Assembly: GCF_025997995.1 (NCBI RefSeq)
Contig: NZ_AP026683.1
Location: 2,170,501 to 2,234,500, forward strand
Reading direction: 5' to 3'
Origin: Sediminibacterium sp. TEGAF015
GTDB taxonomy: Bacteria; Bacteroidota; Bacteroidia; Chitinophagales; Chitinophagaceae
DNA length: 64,000 nt
Notes under the pieces: generated by a model
The model's database searches: none
Seen by the model: only the letters and a program-made list of their open reading frames with translations
Told to the model about the DNA's origin: nothing
Program-made: the position numbers and the translations under genes
Shown: positions 17,701 to 24,885 of the stretch, piece after piece
Layout of the letters: each line of letters starts with the position of its first letter
Numbering within the stretch: position 1 is the first letter of the stretch

Positions 17701-17891
17701 TGAACACGGAGATTGTTAACTAATGCTTCTTCACTATTGATTATTAAATAATCATAGGCCTGACCTCGCAATAGTTGAATGAATGCCTTCTCCAGCTGGT
17801 CTTCTGTTTGGTAGGCCGCTTCTCTTTTAAAGGGAGACTGGTATTCGGCAACAACTGTGCTCTCCGGATTTTCAGCAACTATATTGTACAT
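14781..17891 (-). CDS. hsdR: Type I restriction enzyme R subunit
   Basis: 1036 residues, normal for HsdR. The N-terminal nuclease domain has PLVHIELKKRG (ExK of the PD-ExK site) and a following QINRYNRESFW. The SF2 translocase has IWHTTGSGKTLTSF (Walker A), IIFDECHRSQFG (motif II), FGFTGTPIF (motif III), and LIVVNMFLTGFDATTLNTLWVD with LLQAYSRTNRI (motifs V-VI). HsdR joins M2S to translocate DNA and cut unmodified sites. It is the last gene of hsdM-dinD-hsdS-hsdR, 72 bp after hsdS. The frame is intact, so the restriction function is probably active. Confidence 0.96.
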   Translation of the reverse strand: MYNIVAENPESTVVAEYQSPFKREAAYQTEDQLEKAFIQLLRGQAYDYLIINSEEALVNNLRVQLQNLNNYTFSDKEWDHFFRSKIANPNSGIEEKTTLIQEDHIQILDCDDGTKKNIYLLDKTSIHNNQLQVINQYEVADGQRPNRYDVTILVNGLPLVHIELKKRGVDIKEAFNQINRYNRESFWSGSGLFEYVQLFVISNGTYTKYYSNTTRFSHVRDQSRNAAANKKRTSNSFEFTSWWADANNRPITDLMDFGRTFFAKHALLNILCKYCVFTSDKLLLVMRPYQIVATERILGRINVANNYRSYGSINAGGYIWHTTGSGKTLTSFKTAQLVSKFPFIHKVLFVVDRKDLDYQTMKEYDKFEKGAANSNTNTTILKKQLSDPKTNIIITTIQKLSILIKKEKDHLAFNQPIVIIFDECHRSQFGDMHKSITKAFKKYFLFGFTGTPIFAINASSSNRPDLKTTEQAFGDKLHTYTIVDAINDKNVLPFRIDYIRTMKEQEDIKDEKVWDIDRERALADPKRISNVVTYILEHFDQKTKRNSKPYSFSSLKNIHEVASAKEREKIEEVKQKIRLSGFNSIFAVSSIDFAKLYYKEFIKQQSSLPELQRLKVATIFSFGVNEDEEDGLPDENSEGTEGLSVSDRDFLDSAIKDYNQIFKTNYDTSTDKFQNYYKDVSLRMKNREIDLLIVVNMFLTGFDATTLNTLWVDKNLRLHGLLQAYSRTNRILNSVKTFGNIVCFRNLEKATNESIALFGDKEAGGIVLLKTFDEYYNGYKDGEKTFPGYVSLIKELTAKFPVSEQIIGEQNQKDFIRLYGSILKAKNILATFDEFVGKEILTERDVQDYHGMYINIYHEFRNKKTGDAENVNDDIVFEMELIKQVEINIDYILELIVKYHEGHLRDKEIIISINKAIDSSVELRNKKDLIEQFIQSLNPASKVNDDWHHFVEEKKLQELDQIILDEGLDKEGTYKFIQNSFRDGYVQTTGTGLAKILPPVSRFTPTGERTQKRETVIEKIKTFFNRFWGVSNSLLN

Positions 17892-17963
17892 CTCTTTAGC
17901 CAGTTTATTATTTCAAATATTTTTACTTTTTAACTACAAACAGAAAAGTAAACCGTTTCTGTA

Positions 17964-19211
17964 TTAGTCAGCTTTTGATTTAAAGTGGTCAAATTCGACC
18001 ACTTTAAAATTGGCATTGTGATTTCTTTTTGCTGTACTCGAATTTTGAATAGGCTTAAAGGTTAATAATCTATTTCGATAATACTCGTATTGCTTTTTAC
18101 GGGCTTCTATCTCGGCTGGTAGTCCACTGGAAATGTCATTTACTAAGGAATCGAAGTTTTCCAAAATTGAAGCTATTTTTTCTTGTTCATGTAATGACGG
18201 CACTGCAATTGGGAAAGACTTTATTATACCAGAGTTTAAATCTGCTCTTGCTCCCTGACCCAATGATTTCAATTTTTCATATTTAGCACACACCCAATGA
18301 AATACGTATCTATAGTTTGCTTGCGAAGAATCTATATCAAGATTACAACAGTGTTGATTTGTTGTCAATGGAATTTTGTTTATACAAGAACGTCCAGCTG
18401 TTGCTCCTGAAATTGCAACTATTATACAATTCGCTGGAATCCATTTAGCTGAAGATTGCTTAAGAGCCAGCTCTGTAATTTTTATTTCAGTACTATAAAT
18501 GTCAATAAAACGTACCTCTTGTGTTCTAAGCCATGGGATTGTGCCGTTGTTGTAATATTCTGATTTATTAGCAAGAGGTGTTCCTCCTGATGTTACATTT
18601 TTACAAATCGTCCCCAACGTTTTCCATTCCACTTCTTTCCCTTCAAAACTCAGCAAAGCATCTCTGTAATAAGTATATTGCGTTTTCCTAGCTTCCAATT
18701 CAGCTTCCAATTCAGCTTCCAATTCAGTGAACAAGTCGAGGGTTTTGACTATTTCGTTTTGGATTTCGATCGGTGGCTTTGGAACCCAAATATTTGAAAC
18801 TTTTGTAGTGTTTATTGTTGGAACGCCTCCTTCACTTTGGAGTCCAGTTATATTTGATTCATTAGCTTTAAGAGTATAAAACAGGAACTTATTATTAAAT
18901 TGATTATGATATTCCTCCTTAGGTAAAACAGAAAAACACTTATCGTTTAAATAAAATTTTCTTTCCATAAAACCTACATGCCCAGCATTAGCACCTACTC
19001 GTGAAATTGTAACAGTATTCTCTGACCTATTAAATGCATGATAGTATCCCATCGGCGCCCTACCACCGCTTATGATAGGGTACATAGCATTAGCATCCCC
19101 ATCATTTTTTGTAATTCCTTTTCCCGTTCTAATATCACAGGTTTCACCTAATGTAATATATTCAACACCGTCAGGACAAAACTCTTGTATCAATTCATCT
19201 ATCCTACTCAT
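17964..19211 (-). CDS. hsdS: Type I restriction enzyme specificity subunit
   Basis: 415 residues with two target-recognition domains, each followed by a conserved helical spacer. TRD1 spans about 1-160 and ends in IQNEIVKTLDLFTELEAELE..., then ARKTQYTYYRDALLSF. TRD2 spans about 190-365 and ends in PAEIEARKKQYEYYRNRLLTF. The central spacer contains three tandem copies of ELEA coded by a perfect 12-bp repeat, the same kind of spacer-length element that alters half-site spacing in EcoR124 enzymes. The start ATG overlaps the dinD stop (ATGA). The subunit sets which bipartite sequence is methylated and restricted. Confidence 0.95.
   Translation of the reverse strand: MSRIDELIQEFCPDGVEYITLGETCDIRTGKGITKNDGDANAMYPIISGGRAPMGYYHAFNRSENTVTISRVGANAGHVGFMERKFYLNDKCFSVLPKEEYHNQFNNKFLFYTLKANESNITGLQSEGGVPTINTTKVSNIWVPKPPIEIQNEIVKTLDLFTELEAELEAELEARKTQYTYYRDALLSFEGKEVEWKTLGTICKNVTSGGTPLANKSEYYNNGTIPWLRTQEVRFIDIYSTEIKITELALKQSSAKWIPANCIIVAISGATAGRSCINKIPLTTNQHCCNLDIDSSQANYRYVFHWVCAKYEKLKSLGQGARADLNSGIIKSFPIAVPSLHEQEKIASILENFDSLVNDISSGLPAEIEARKKQYEYYRNRLLTFKPIQNSSTAKRNHNANFKVVEFDHFKSKAD
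18691..18726 (-). repeat. Three tandem 12-bp repeats in the hsdS central spacer
   Basis: GCTTCCAATTCA is repeated perfectly three times (18691-18702, 18703-18714, 18715-18726). In frame on the minus strand it encodes ELEA three times, in the helical spacer between the two recognition domains. Loss or gain of one copy keeps frame and would change helix length by four residues. Confidence 0.95.
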
Positions 19212-20056
19212 TTCTTTTTTGATTTTATCTGCTTAGGTTTTTGGGCTTTCTTTACTTCTTTAATGTTGTTGGCGATAGGTAAATTTTCTGGCATGGTGCC
19301 ACCAAGTTCCTCTATAGTTTTTCTTACCTTTTTACCAACTTCAAAATGTGTTTGGTTAGCTTTTTGTTTGCCCTTTATATTTTCTCTTCGTAATTTTTCC
19401 TCAGTTTGTGTAGCTCGGAATAGGTTAGCCGCTAATTCAGTGCTGCCCATATGGTCAAGTATCTGCTGATTTTTTTTAAGTCCTTTCGATTTATGTATAG
19501 CTTTTGCATCAAGCCCACCGTATAAACCCATATAACCATGATTTTGAAAGATGGCATAATCTAAGGAAGTAATAACACCAGCATTTTTTGCAGCTGCAGC
19601 TAAATGGGTGTTGTGTTTTGCCAATTCGTTGCGAAGAAATAATCTTTTTTCATCCTTGTTGCTTAATTGGTTATAAGCTTCCATCTGTGTTATTTCCTGT
19701 ATCCTTGTCTGCACAGCAAAATAAGTTTGACCCAGAGCCACCACTTCTTTTGAAGGATCAGCATTTTGTACAATTAAATAACATGCATATCGAGACAGCT
19801 TATAACTTGGATAAGAATGTGTTGCCCCAGAACCCACAGCTACCACCTCGTTGAACCCAACGAGGTGGTTAGCAACAGCTTGTCCACTATTTTGACAAGC
19901 CTCTTTCGCTTTTTCGATTACACCGAGAAAATTTCTAAAATCTGTATAATCTAAAGTTTTAGCTAATTGACGAGCCATCCAGAATTCATTGCCATTTTCA
20001 TCAATCTGTTTTATCTGTTCAAAAACCGACAGATTTTTTGAGATTTGCTTTGCCAT
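19208..20056 (-). CDS. dinD: DinD-like (BRO-N/DNA-damage-inducible protein D) protein
   Basis: 282 residues. An N-terminal BRO-like domain (FWMARQLAKTLDYTDFRNFLGVIEKA, then SGATHSYPSYKLSRYACYLIVQNADP) is followed by the DinD C-terminal part (LRNELAKHNTHLAAAAKNAGV...YAIFQNHGYMGLYGGLDAKAIH, LRATQTEEKLRRE). The C-terminus is lysine-rich. E. coli DinD is an SOS-induced inhibitor of RecA strand exchange. It sits between hsdM (22 bp gap) and hsdS (4-bp overlap), a placement seen in other type I operons with DinD/RhuM inserts. It may restrain recombination at restriction breaks or act as a separate anti-phage factor. Confidence 0.9.
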   Translation of the reverse strand: MAKQISKNLSVFEQIKQIDENGNEFWMARQLAKTLDYTDFRNFLGVIEKAKEACQNSGQAVANHLVGFNEVVAVGSGATHSYPSYKLSRYACYLIVQNADPSKEVVALGQTYFAVQTRIQEITQMEAYNQLSNKDEKRLFLRNELAKHNTHLAAAAKNAGVITSLDYAIFQNHGYMGLYGGLDAKAIHKSKGLKKNQQILDHMGSTELAANLFRATQTEEKLRRENIKGKQKANQTHFEVGKKVRKTIEELGGTMPENLPIANNIKEVKKAQKPKQIKSKKK

Positions 20057-20077
20057 ACGAAAATTTTATCAGTTTTA

Positions 20078-21640
20078 TTAAGCACTGCCTCCTTCTAAAT
20101 TCGCAATAATTTCATCAATGGCCGTACGCAGTTTATTTTGCTTATTCACTATTTCAGCGATATGAGCATTTAGTTTTTCAATGTCCACTTCCTCGGTAGT
20201 ATTTTCCTGCTCCACATAACTGCTTACAGCAATATTGTAATCATTTTCAGATATGTCGCTATTCAATACCAGTTTCGCAAAATGAGCTTCATCCTTTCTT
20301 TCAACATAAGCGTTGAGAATTCTCTTGCGGTTGTTATCGGTGAGTTTGTTTTTATTACCACCACGAATAAACTCGGCTGATGCATCAATAAATAAAGTGG
20401 CATTATCCTTCTTGCTTTTCTTCAATACAATGATGCATGTACCAATAGTGGTTCCAAAGAACAGGTCGGATGGTAACTGAATTACAGCATCTACATAATT
20501 GTTATCAATTAAGTATTTACGTATTTTTTGTTCTGCCCCTCCGCGATATAACACACCAGGGAACTCAACAATAGCTGCTGTACCAGAAGTAGAAAGCCAA
20601 TGCAACATGTGCAATGTAAAGGCAAGATCGGCTTTGCTTTTAGGAGCCAATACTCCTGCAGGAGCAAATCGGGGGTCGTTAATCAACAAAGGATTTGCAT
20701 CGCCTTCCCATTTAATTGAATAGGGCGGATTAGAAACAATCGCATCAAAGGGTTCATCATCCCAATGGCTAGGGTCTGTTAGTGTATCGCCATGTGCAAT
20801 ATTAAATTTCTCATAATTGATGTCGTGCAAAAACATATTGATACGACAAAGGTTGTAAGTGGTAATGTTCACTTCCTGCCCATAAAATCCTTGTCTAACA
20901 TTGTCCTTGCCCAGTACTTTTGCAAACTTCAACAACAGTGAACCCGAACCACACGCAGGGTCATACACTTTATTCACCTGTTTCTTACCCACTACAGTAA
21001 TTTCAGCCAAGAGTTCTGACACTTCCTGAGGAGTAAAAAATTCACCACCTGATTTTCCAGCATTACTGGCATACATGGTCATCAGAAACTCATACGCATC
21101 ACCAAAAGCATCAATACTATTGTCTTGATAATCGCCTAATTTTAAATCGCCGATGGAATCCAATATTTTAACTAGTGCTTCATTTCGCTTGGTAACCGTT
21201 GCGCCCAGTTTATTACTGTTCACATCCAGATCATCAAACAACCCTTTGAGGTCATCTTCGCTATCTGTGCCTTTGGCCGAATGCTCAATATTCTTGAAAA
21301 CACGACTCAATGTTTCATTCAAGTTTTCATCTGCCTTTGCCTTTTTACGAACATTGACAAACAACTCTGAAGGCAGAATATAAAAGCCTTTTTCCTTTAC
21401 TGTATCCACTCTACCTAATTCAGCATCCTTATCTGAAATATCAGCATAGTTAAAGTTCAAATGGCCAGTTCGCTGTTCCTCTTTATTAATATAGGAGGTA
21501 AGGTTCTCTGAAATGAACCGATAAAATAACATGCCTAATACATAGGTTTTAAAATCCCATCCATCTACACTACCTCTCAAATCATTAGCTATTTGCCAAA
21601 TGGTTCGGTGTAGTTCGTCTCTTTCTAATTCTCTTGCCAT
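20078..21640 (-). CDS. hsdM: Type I restriction enzyme M (N6-adenine methyltransferase) subunit
   Basis: 520 residues, typical HsdM. HsdM_N four-helix region (LHRTIWQIANDLRGSVDGWDF...LGMLFYRFISENL), GGEFFTPQEVSELLAEI, SAM-binding motif I VYDPACGSGSLLLKF and catalytic motif IV IVSNPPYSIKW are all visible. The C-terminus is a coiled-coil segment (EVDIEKLNAHIAEIVNKQNKL) that would contact HsdS. It is the first gene of the type I operon. It follows a small zinc-ribbon gene on the same strand with a gap of about 93 bp that could hold its promoter. Confidence 0.97.
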   Translation of the reverse strand: MARELERDELHRTIWQIANDLRGSVDGWDFKTYVLGMLFYRFISENLTSYINKEEQRTGHLNFNYADISDKDAELGRVDTVKEKGFYILPSELFVNVRKKAKADENLNETLSRVFKNIEHSAKGTDSEDDLKGLFDDLDVNSNKLGATVTKRNEALVKILDSIGDLKLGDYQDNSIDAFGDAYEFLMTMYASNAGKSGGEFFTPQEVSELLAEITVVGKKQVNKVYDPACGSGSLLLKFAKVLGKDNVRQGFYGQEVNITTYNLCRINMFLHDINYEKFNIAHGDTLTDPSHWDDEPFDAIVSNPPYSIKWEGDANPLLINDPRFAPAGVLAPKSKADLAFTLHMLHWLSTSGTAAIVEFPGVLYRGGAEQKIRKYLIDNNYVDAVIQLPSDLFFGTTIGTCIIVLKKSKKDNATLFIDASAEFIRGGNKNKLTDNNRKRILNAYVERKDEAHFAKLVLNSDISENDYNIAVSSYVEQENTTEEVDIEKLNAHIAEIVNKQNKLRTAIDEIIANLEGGSA

Positions 21641-21733
21641 GGTTTTGCTTTATATAAATTCCCTCTATTTACACTTAATTCTGTGTAATTATACTATTTA
21701 TTTTAATGCTAAGATTGATTCAAAAAATCAACA

Positions 21734-21913
21734 TTAAAGAGGTTTCAAATGAGTGCCACAGTTTCTACAAGTTCCACCTGAATCTTTGGTAATATTGTTA
21801 TTACACTTTTGTCCATTACGAACATTTTTACAACCTGATAGTCCACACTTAGGGCATTTATACAGTGTACCACCACATGTTGTTCCTGCTGCTTTACCAT
21901 GACAGTTTGCCAT
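21734..21913 (-). CDS. 59-residue double zinc-ribbon protein
   Basis: ATG 21913 to TAA 21734 encodes a Cys-rich protein, MANCHGKAAGTTCGG then TLYKCPKCGLSGCKN. Cysteines fall at 4, 13, 20, 23, 28, 37, 49 and 52, with CPKC (20-23) and CRNC (49-52) knuckles that form one or two zinc ribbons. It lies between the DUF2779 nuclease gene (32 bp before) and hsdM (93 bp after) on the same strand. I know no assigned function. It could be a nucleic-acid-binding accessory of either neighbour. Confidence 0.75.
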   Translation of the reverse strand: MANCHGKAAGTTCGGTLYKCPKCGLSGCKNVRNGQKCNNNITKDSGGTCRNCGTHLKPL

Positions 21914-21945
21914 AATTTTTGATTTTAGTTTATAAATTCGTTCGT

Positions 21946-23313
21946 TTAACTCTTTATCCCCCTCAACACCCCCAACAACTTCACCATCGCCCAGGTATCC
22001 ATTTTACAATACTCTAGCAAAGCTTGGCGAGTTTGCTCAACATCTTGTTCATCCAGCGTATGCTTCAAGTTATAAAAAGCGGTACTGGCATCACCTCCAT
22101 TACCAATGGTTAAATCATTATAACTCAATTCAGGAACTATGGCTGGCAATACCTGCTTAATTGAATAAGAACCCTGCATAGCTGGCAAGCGAACATGTTT
22201 TCGGAAGGGTTGCATTAAATCAATCATTCTATCCAACACATTCTGAATAACATTTTCATATTGTGGATATTCCCGCATCAGCTCTTTCAAGCGAGTAGCT
22301 TCAAAGTTTTTATTGTACACCAATATGGAACCAGTATCTCCCAATACAGTCAATAAACTTTCCAGAAAAGCCAGACCAGAACAATGGGCTCCTTCCGCTA
22401 AATATGCATAGTGTTCAGGCTCAGCATTGGGCGTTCTTTCTACATGCACCGAATATTGAAAACAAACCTGTCGGTAAGGCCAATGTCCATCATATTCTGG
22501 AACAGCGGTACTCCAGGATTCAAAATCCATATGATAAATAGGATACTCAATAGCCGATAAAAATTCCTGTACAAATTCCTTATCTATATATTCTTCTTCT
22601 GGCTCTTCTTCTTCAGCCTCATATCCCTCAGAACAAAAACCCTGAAAGTCACAGGCATAGGGCTTGTTGCAATGATCACCCATTTCTATTGCTGGCATTT
22701 CGGTTTTATGCTGTAACATTTCTTTTAAGCTTTCGCCCTGCGAATGAGTAAAATCCTGCTCCAATAAAATATCGTCCAACACCGATTCCGCACAAAATAG
22801 TTCTTGCACATTCAAGTCCCCTTTGCGGATATATTGATTATTCAAATGAATGATACTAAAATCAGCTAAGTCCAACCCTGCCCGTGTTATGACATAATAT
22901 TGAAATGCCGCATCGGGTATATGCTGGGGCTTCACAGAAGTGGTACTCTTTACTTCATAGGCATACCATTGGTCTTTTTGCTTTACTAAAATATCTACCG
23001 CACACAAGAGTCCCTTGTATTGAAAAGCCGCTTCATAAATGACTTCATGTCCTTGGGCAATATACTTCGCCGTATCAGCAACCGATTGCTGATAAGAGTA
23101 AGTATCCTTAGGTCGCGCGTCTACTCCCCCAGGAAACAATTGCTCCGCTAACTTTCCTACATCGGTTCCTTGTTGAAATACCGCTTGTTGTACTTCGTCC
23201 ATTTCATCCCTTAACGCTGGCTTGTATTTATGCAACCACAAGCGCTTGGGGCAGTGGCAGCCATACATAAACGTTGACTTCGATAAAATATGTTTGGGTG
23301 GCTTCATATTCAT
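21946..23313 (-). CDS. DUF2779 protein: Cas4/RecB-like nuclease with RNase H-fold exonuclease domain
   Basis: 455 residues from ATG 23313 (5 bp after the Hsp70-like stop; a TTG at 23328 would overlap it). N-terminal half is PD-(D/E)XK of the Cas4/RecB type: SKSTFMYGCHCPKRLWLHKY, VIYEAAFQYKGLLCAVDILV (catalytic Asp), YAYEVKSTTSVK (ExK) and HIPDAAFQYYVI. Together with CNKPYACDFQGFC the N-terminal cysteines could ligate an Fe-S cluster as in Cas4/AddB. The C-terminal half is the DUF2779 DEDD-like part: YPIYHMDFESWSTAVPEYDG and LLEYCKMDTWAMVKLL. It is probably a nuclease of a defence or repair module. Base composition is closer to host than to the two genes upstream. Confidence 0.85.
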   Translation of the reverse strand: MNMKPPKHILSKSTFMYGCHCPKRLWLHKYKPALRDEMDEVQQAVFQQGTDVGKLAEQLFPGGVDARPKDTYSYQQSVADTAKYIAQGHEVIYEAAFQYKGLLCAVDILVKQKDQWYAYEVKSTTSVKPQHIPDAAFQYYVITRAGLDLADFSIIHLNNQYIRKGDLNVQELFCAESVLDDILLEQDFTHSQGESLKEMLQHKTEMPAIEMGDHCNKPYACDFQGFCSEGYEAEEEEPEEEYIDKEFVQEFLSAIEYPIYHMDFESWSTAVPEYDGHWPYRQVCFQYSVHVERTPNAEPEHYAYLAEGAHCSGLAFLESLLTVLGDTGSILVYNKNFEATRLKELMREYPQYENVIQNVLDRMIDLMQPFRKHVRLPAMQGSYSIKQVLPAIVPELSYNDLTIGNGGDASTAFYNLKHTLDEQDVEQTRQALLEYCKMDTWAMVKLLGVLRGIKS

Positions 23314-23318
23314 GTTTA

Positions 23319-24884
23319 TTAAAGCCAATCTCTGTTAAAAATATCATATTGAATCATACCCTCATCATATCCTTCATTATTTGCCGGAATTATAAGAGTT
23401 GAATGATTCTTTCGATATGCTTGTAATGCATTTGGATTATTTAAATTGTCTACCATACACAAACCAAGTGCAGTATTTAAATAATGAATCCTTTCAATAA
23501 CTTTATTAAGTTCTTTCTTTTTGAAAGGGCTACCATTAGTATTAATAAATTCAATATTTGTAAGGTACTCTGCTCCATTTCCTTCAATTAAAGGATGTAT
23601 TTCAGTCGTTACTGTTAATGCAGGATTATATACAAGAACACCTTGATTATGCAATTCAATTTGTCCCCGTGCAAAAGCATTTAATTTCGAGCCACCTCCA
23701 TAAACTTTACAACCCTTGGCTTTAGTATTATTTTCATCAAATTGCCAATTATTTCTAAAACTGTTTGCATATTTTTCCAAGAGTCCTTGTAATATTTTTG
23801 ACCTGATTCTTTTATTCAAAATTGTTCTAGAATACCCAAGAGCAGTATTCCAAATCTTATCATCAATTAAAAAATTAAACGTAGCGATATCATCTTCACT
23901 AACTTCATCAAGATTATCCCTTAATTTGAGATAATCTCGAATTAAAAAATTAGATGCGTAATCTATGGTTTCAGATGCATGGTAGTCCAATCGTATTCTA
24001 TTTCTATCAGTAGTAAGAGAAAAAAAAGAAACATCCGTAGTTCCAGCACCAACATCAAGAGTAATATAGTTACCTAAGAAGGATTTCTTGAATTTTTCAA
24101 TAGCACGATAATTACCTCTCAATGATTCTAAAGTTCTTTGAAATCTATTTAATAAAACAAAAATTCCAGCTGTTGTTTCAGCTACAATAAAAATATTTTT
24201 AGATGCATAAAAATCTAATAAATCTTTTTTTTCAATATTTAAAAATGTAACATAAATAACTCTAATTTTATCAAGATAATTTTTCAAGTTATCTTCAAGA
24301 TATGTATTTAAGTTTTCGTAAGAATTAGATAATTCTAATGCCAGATAAAGCATTTCATATTGCAAACTTCTTCTTTTGTGTTCTTCTGGTGTCCAGTCAT
24401 AACGTGTTGGAATGCCAACGGTAAAATGAAATTGATGACTAAGTGTTTGGCGAGAATCTTCTATAGAATCAGACACACTTTTATTTTTAAAGAATCGAGA
24501 AAGAATTGATTTTTTCTCATTTGGCTGATCTGTTTTTATCTTATAAGTAGATTTGATATCTAAAATACAATAGCATAGATATAAGATACAGCAAATTTCT
24601 GGATGATTTTTCAAATCGAATTTAATAGAATGAGTAAGCTGATTCTTATAAAATTCATTTTCAGAGAACAAAGCTTTCATTTTAAAAAATCTTATGCTAT
24701 TAGGGGCAGTAATTCCAAATAAACATTTTCCAGACTTTTCTACACTGATTGTAGTAGGCAAAGAATAATCATCATTAAAAGAAAATTTGTGAAAAACAAA
24801 CTGATTTTGATCGTTGTCAATATTTCTAGAGCAGATTTTTGTCTGAGAAGTGCCGAAATCAATTCCTACTTTTATTTTTTTCAT
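23319..24884 (-). CDS. Hsp70/actin-like ATPase without a standard substrate-binding domain
   Basis: 521 residues with all three ASKHA nucleotide-binding signatures: VGIDFGTSQTKICS (phosphate 1, residue 6 on), ITLDVGAGTTDVSFFSL (phosphate 2) and KVYGGGSKLNAF (adenosine motif). Unlike DnaK (about 640) there is no recognisable C-terminal beta-sandwich domain, and a long lineage-specific insert lies around residues 95-230. It starts 1 bp after the SNF2 helicase stop, so the two are coupled. Codons are markedly AT-rich. Not DnaK or HscA. It is probably a dedicated ATPase of a helicase complex, function unknown. Confidence 0.8.
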   Translation of the reverse strand: MKKIKVGIDFGTSQTKICSRNIDNDQNQFVFHKFSFNDDYSLPTTISVEKSGKCLFGITAPNSIRFFKMKALFSENEFYKNQLTHSIKFDLKNHPEICCILYLCYCILDIKSTYKIKTDQPNEKKSILSRFFKNKSVSDSIEDSRQTLSHQFHFTVGIPTRYDWTPEEHKRRSLQYEMLYLALELSNSYENLNTYLEDNLKNYLDKIRVIYVTFLNIEKKDLLDFYASKNIFIVAETTAGIFVLLNRFQRTLESLRGNYRAIEKFKKSFLGNYITLDVGAGTTDVSFFSLTTDRNRIRLDYHASETIDYASNFLIRDYLKLRDNLDEVSEDDIATFNFLIDDKIWNTALGYSRTILNKRIRSKILQGLLEKYANSFRNNWQFDENNTKAKGCKVYGGGSKLNAFARGQIELHNQGVLVYNPALTVTTEIHPLIEGNGAEYLTNIEFINTNGSPFKKKELNKVIERIHYLNTALGLCMVDNLNNPNALQAYRKNHSTLIIPANNEGYDEGMIQYDIFNRDWL

Positions 24885-24885
24885 T

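Noticed and set aside
18691..18726. Tandem repeats considered as a CRISPR remnant
   Set aside because: Direct 12-bp repeats without spacers, in frame inside hsdS and encoding ELEA; no cas genes.
21946..23313. Cas4-like domain considered as evidence of a CRISPR-Cas locus
   Set aside because: Domain order and C-terminal part match DUF2779; no cas1/cas2 or repeat-spacer array in the window.
23319..24884. Hsp70-like gene considered as DnaK
   Set aside because: Lacks the substrate-binding domain and has a large insert; linked to a helicase, not to grpE or dnaJ.
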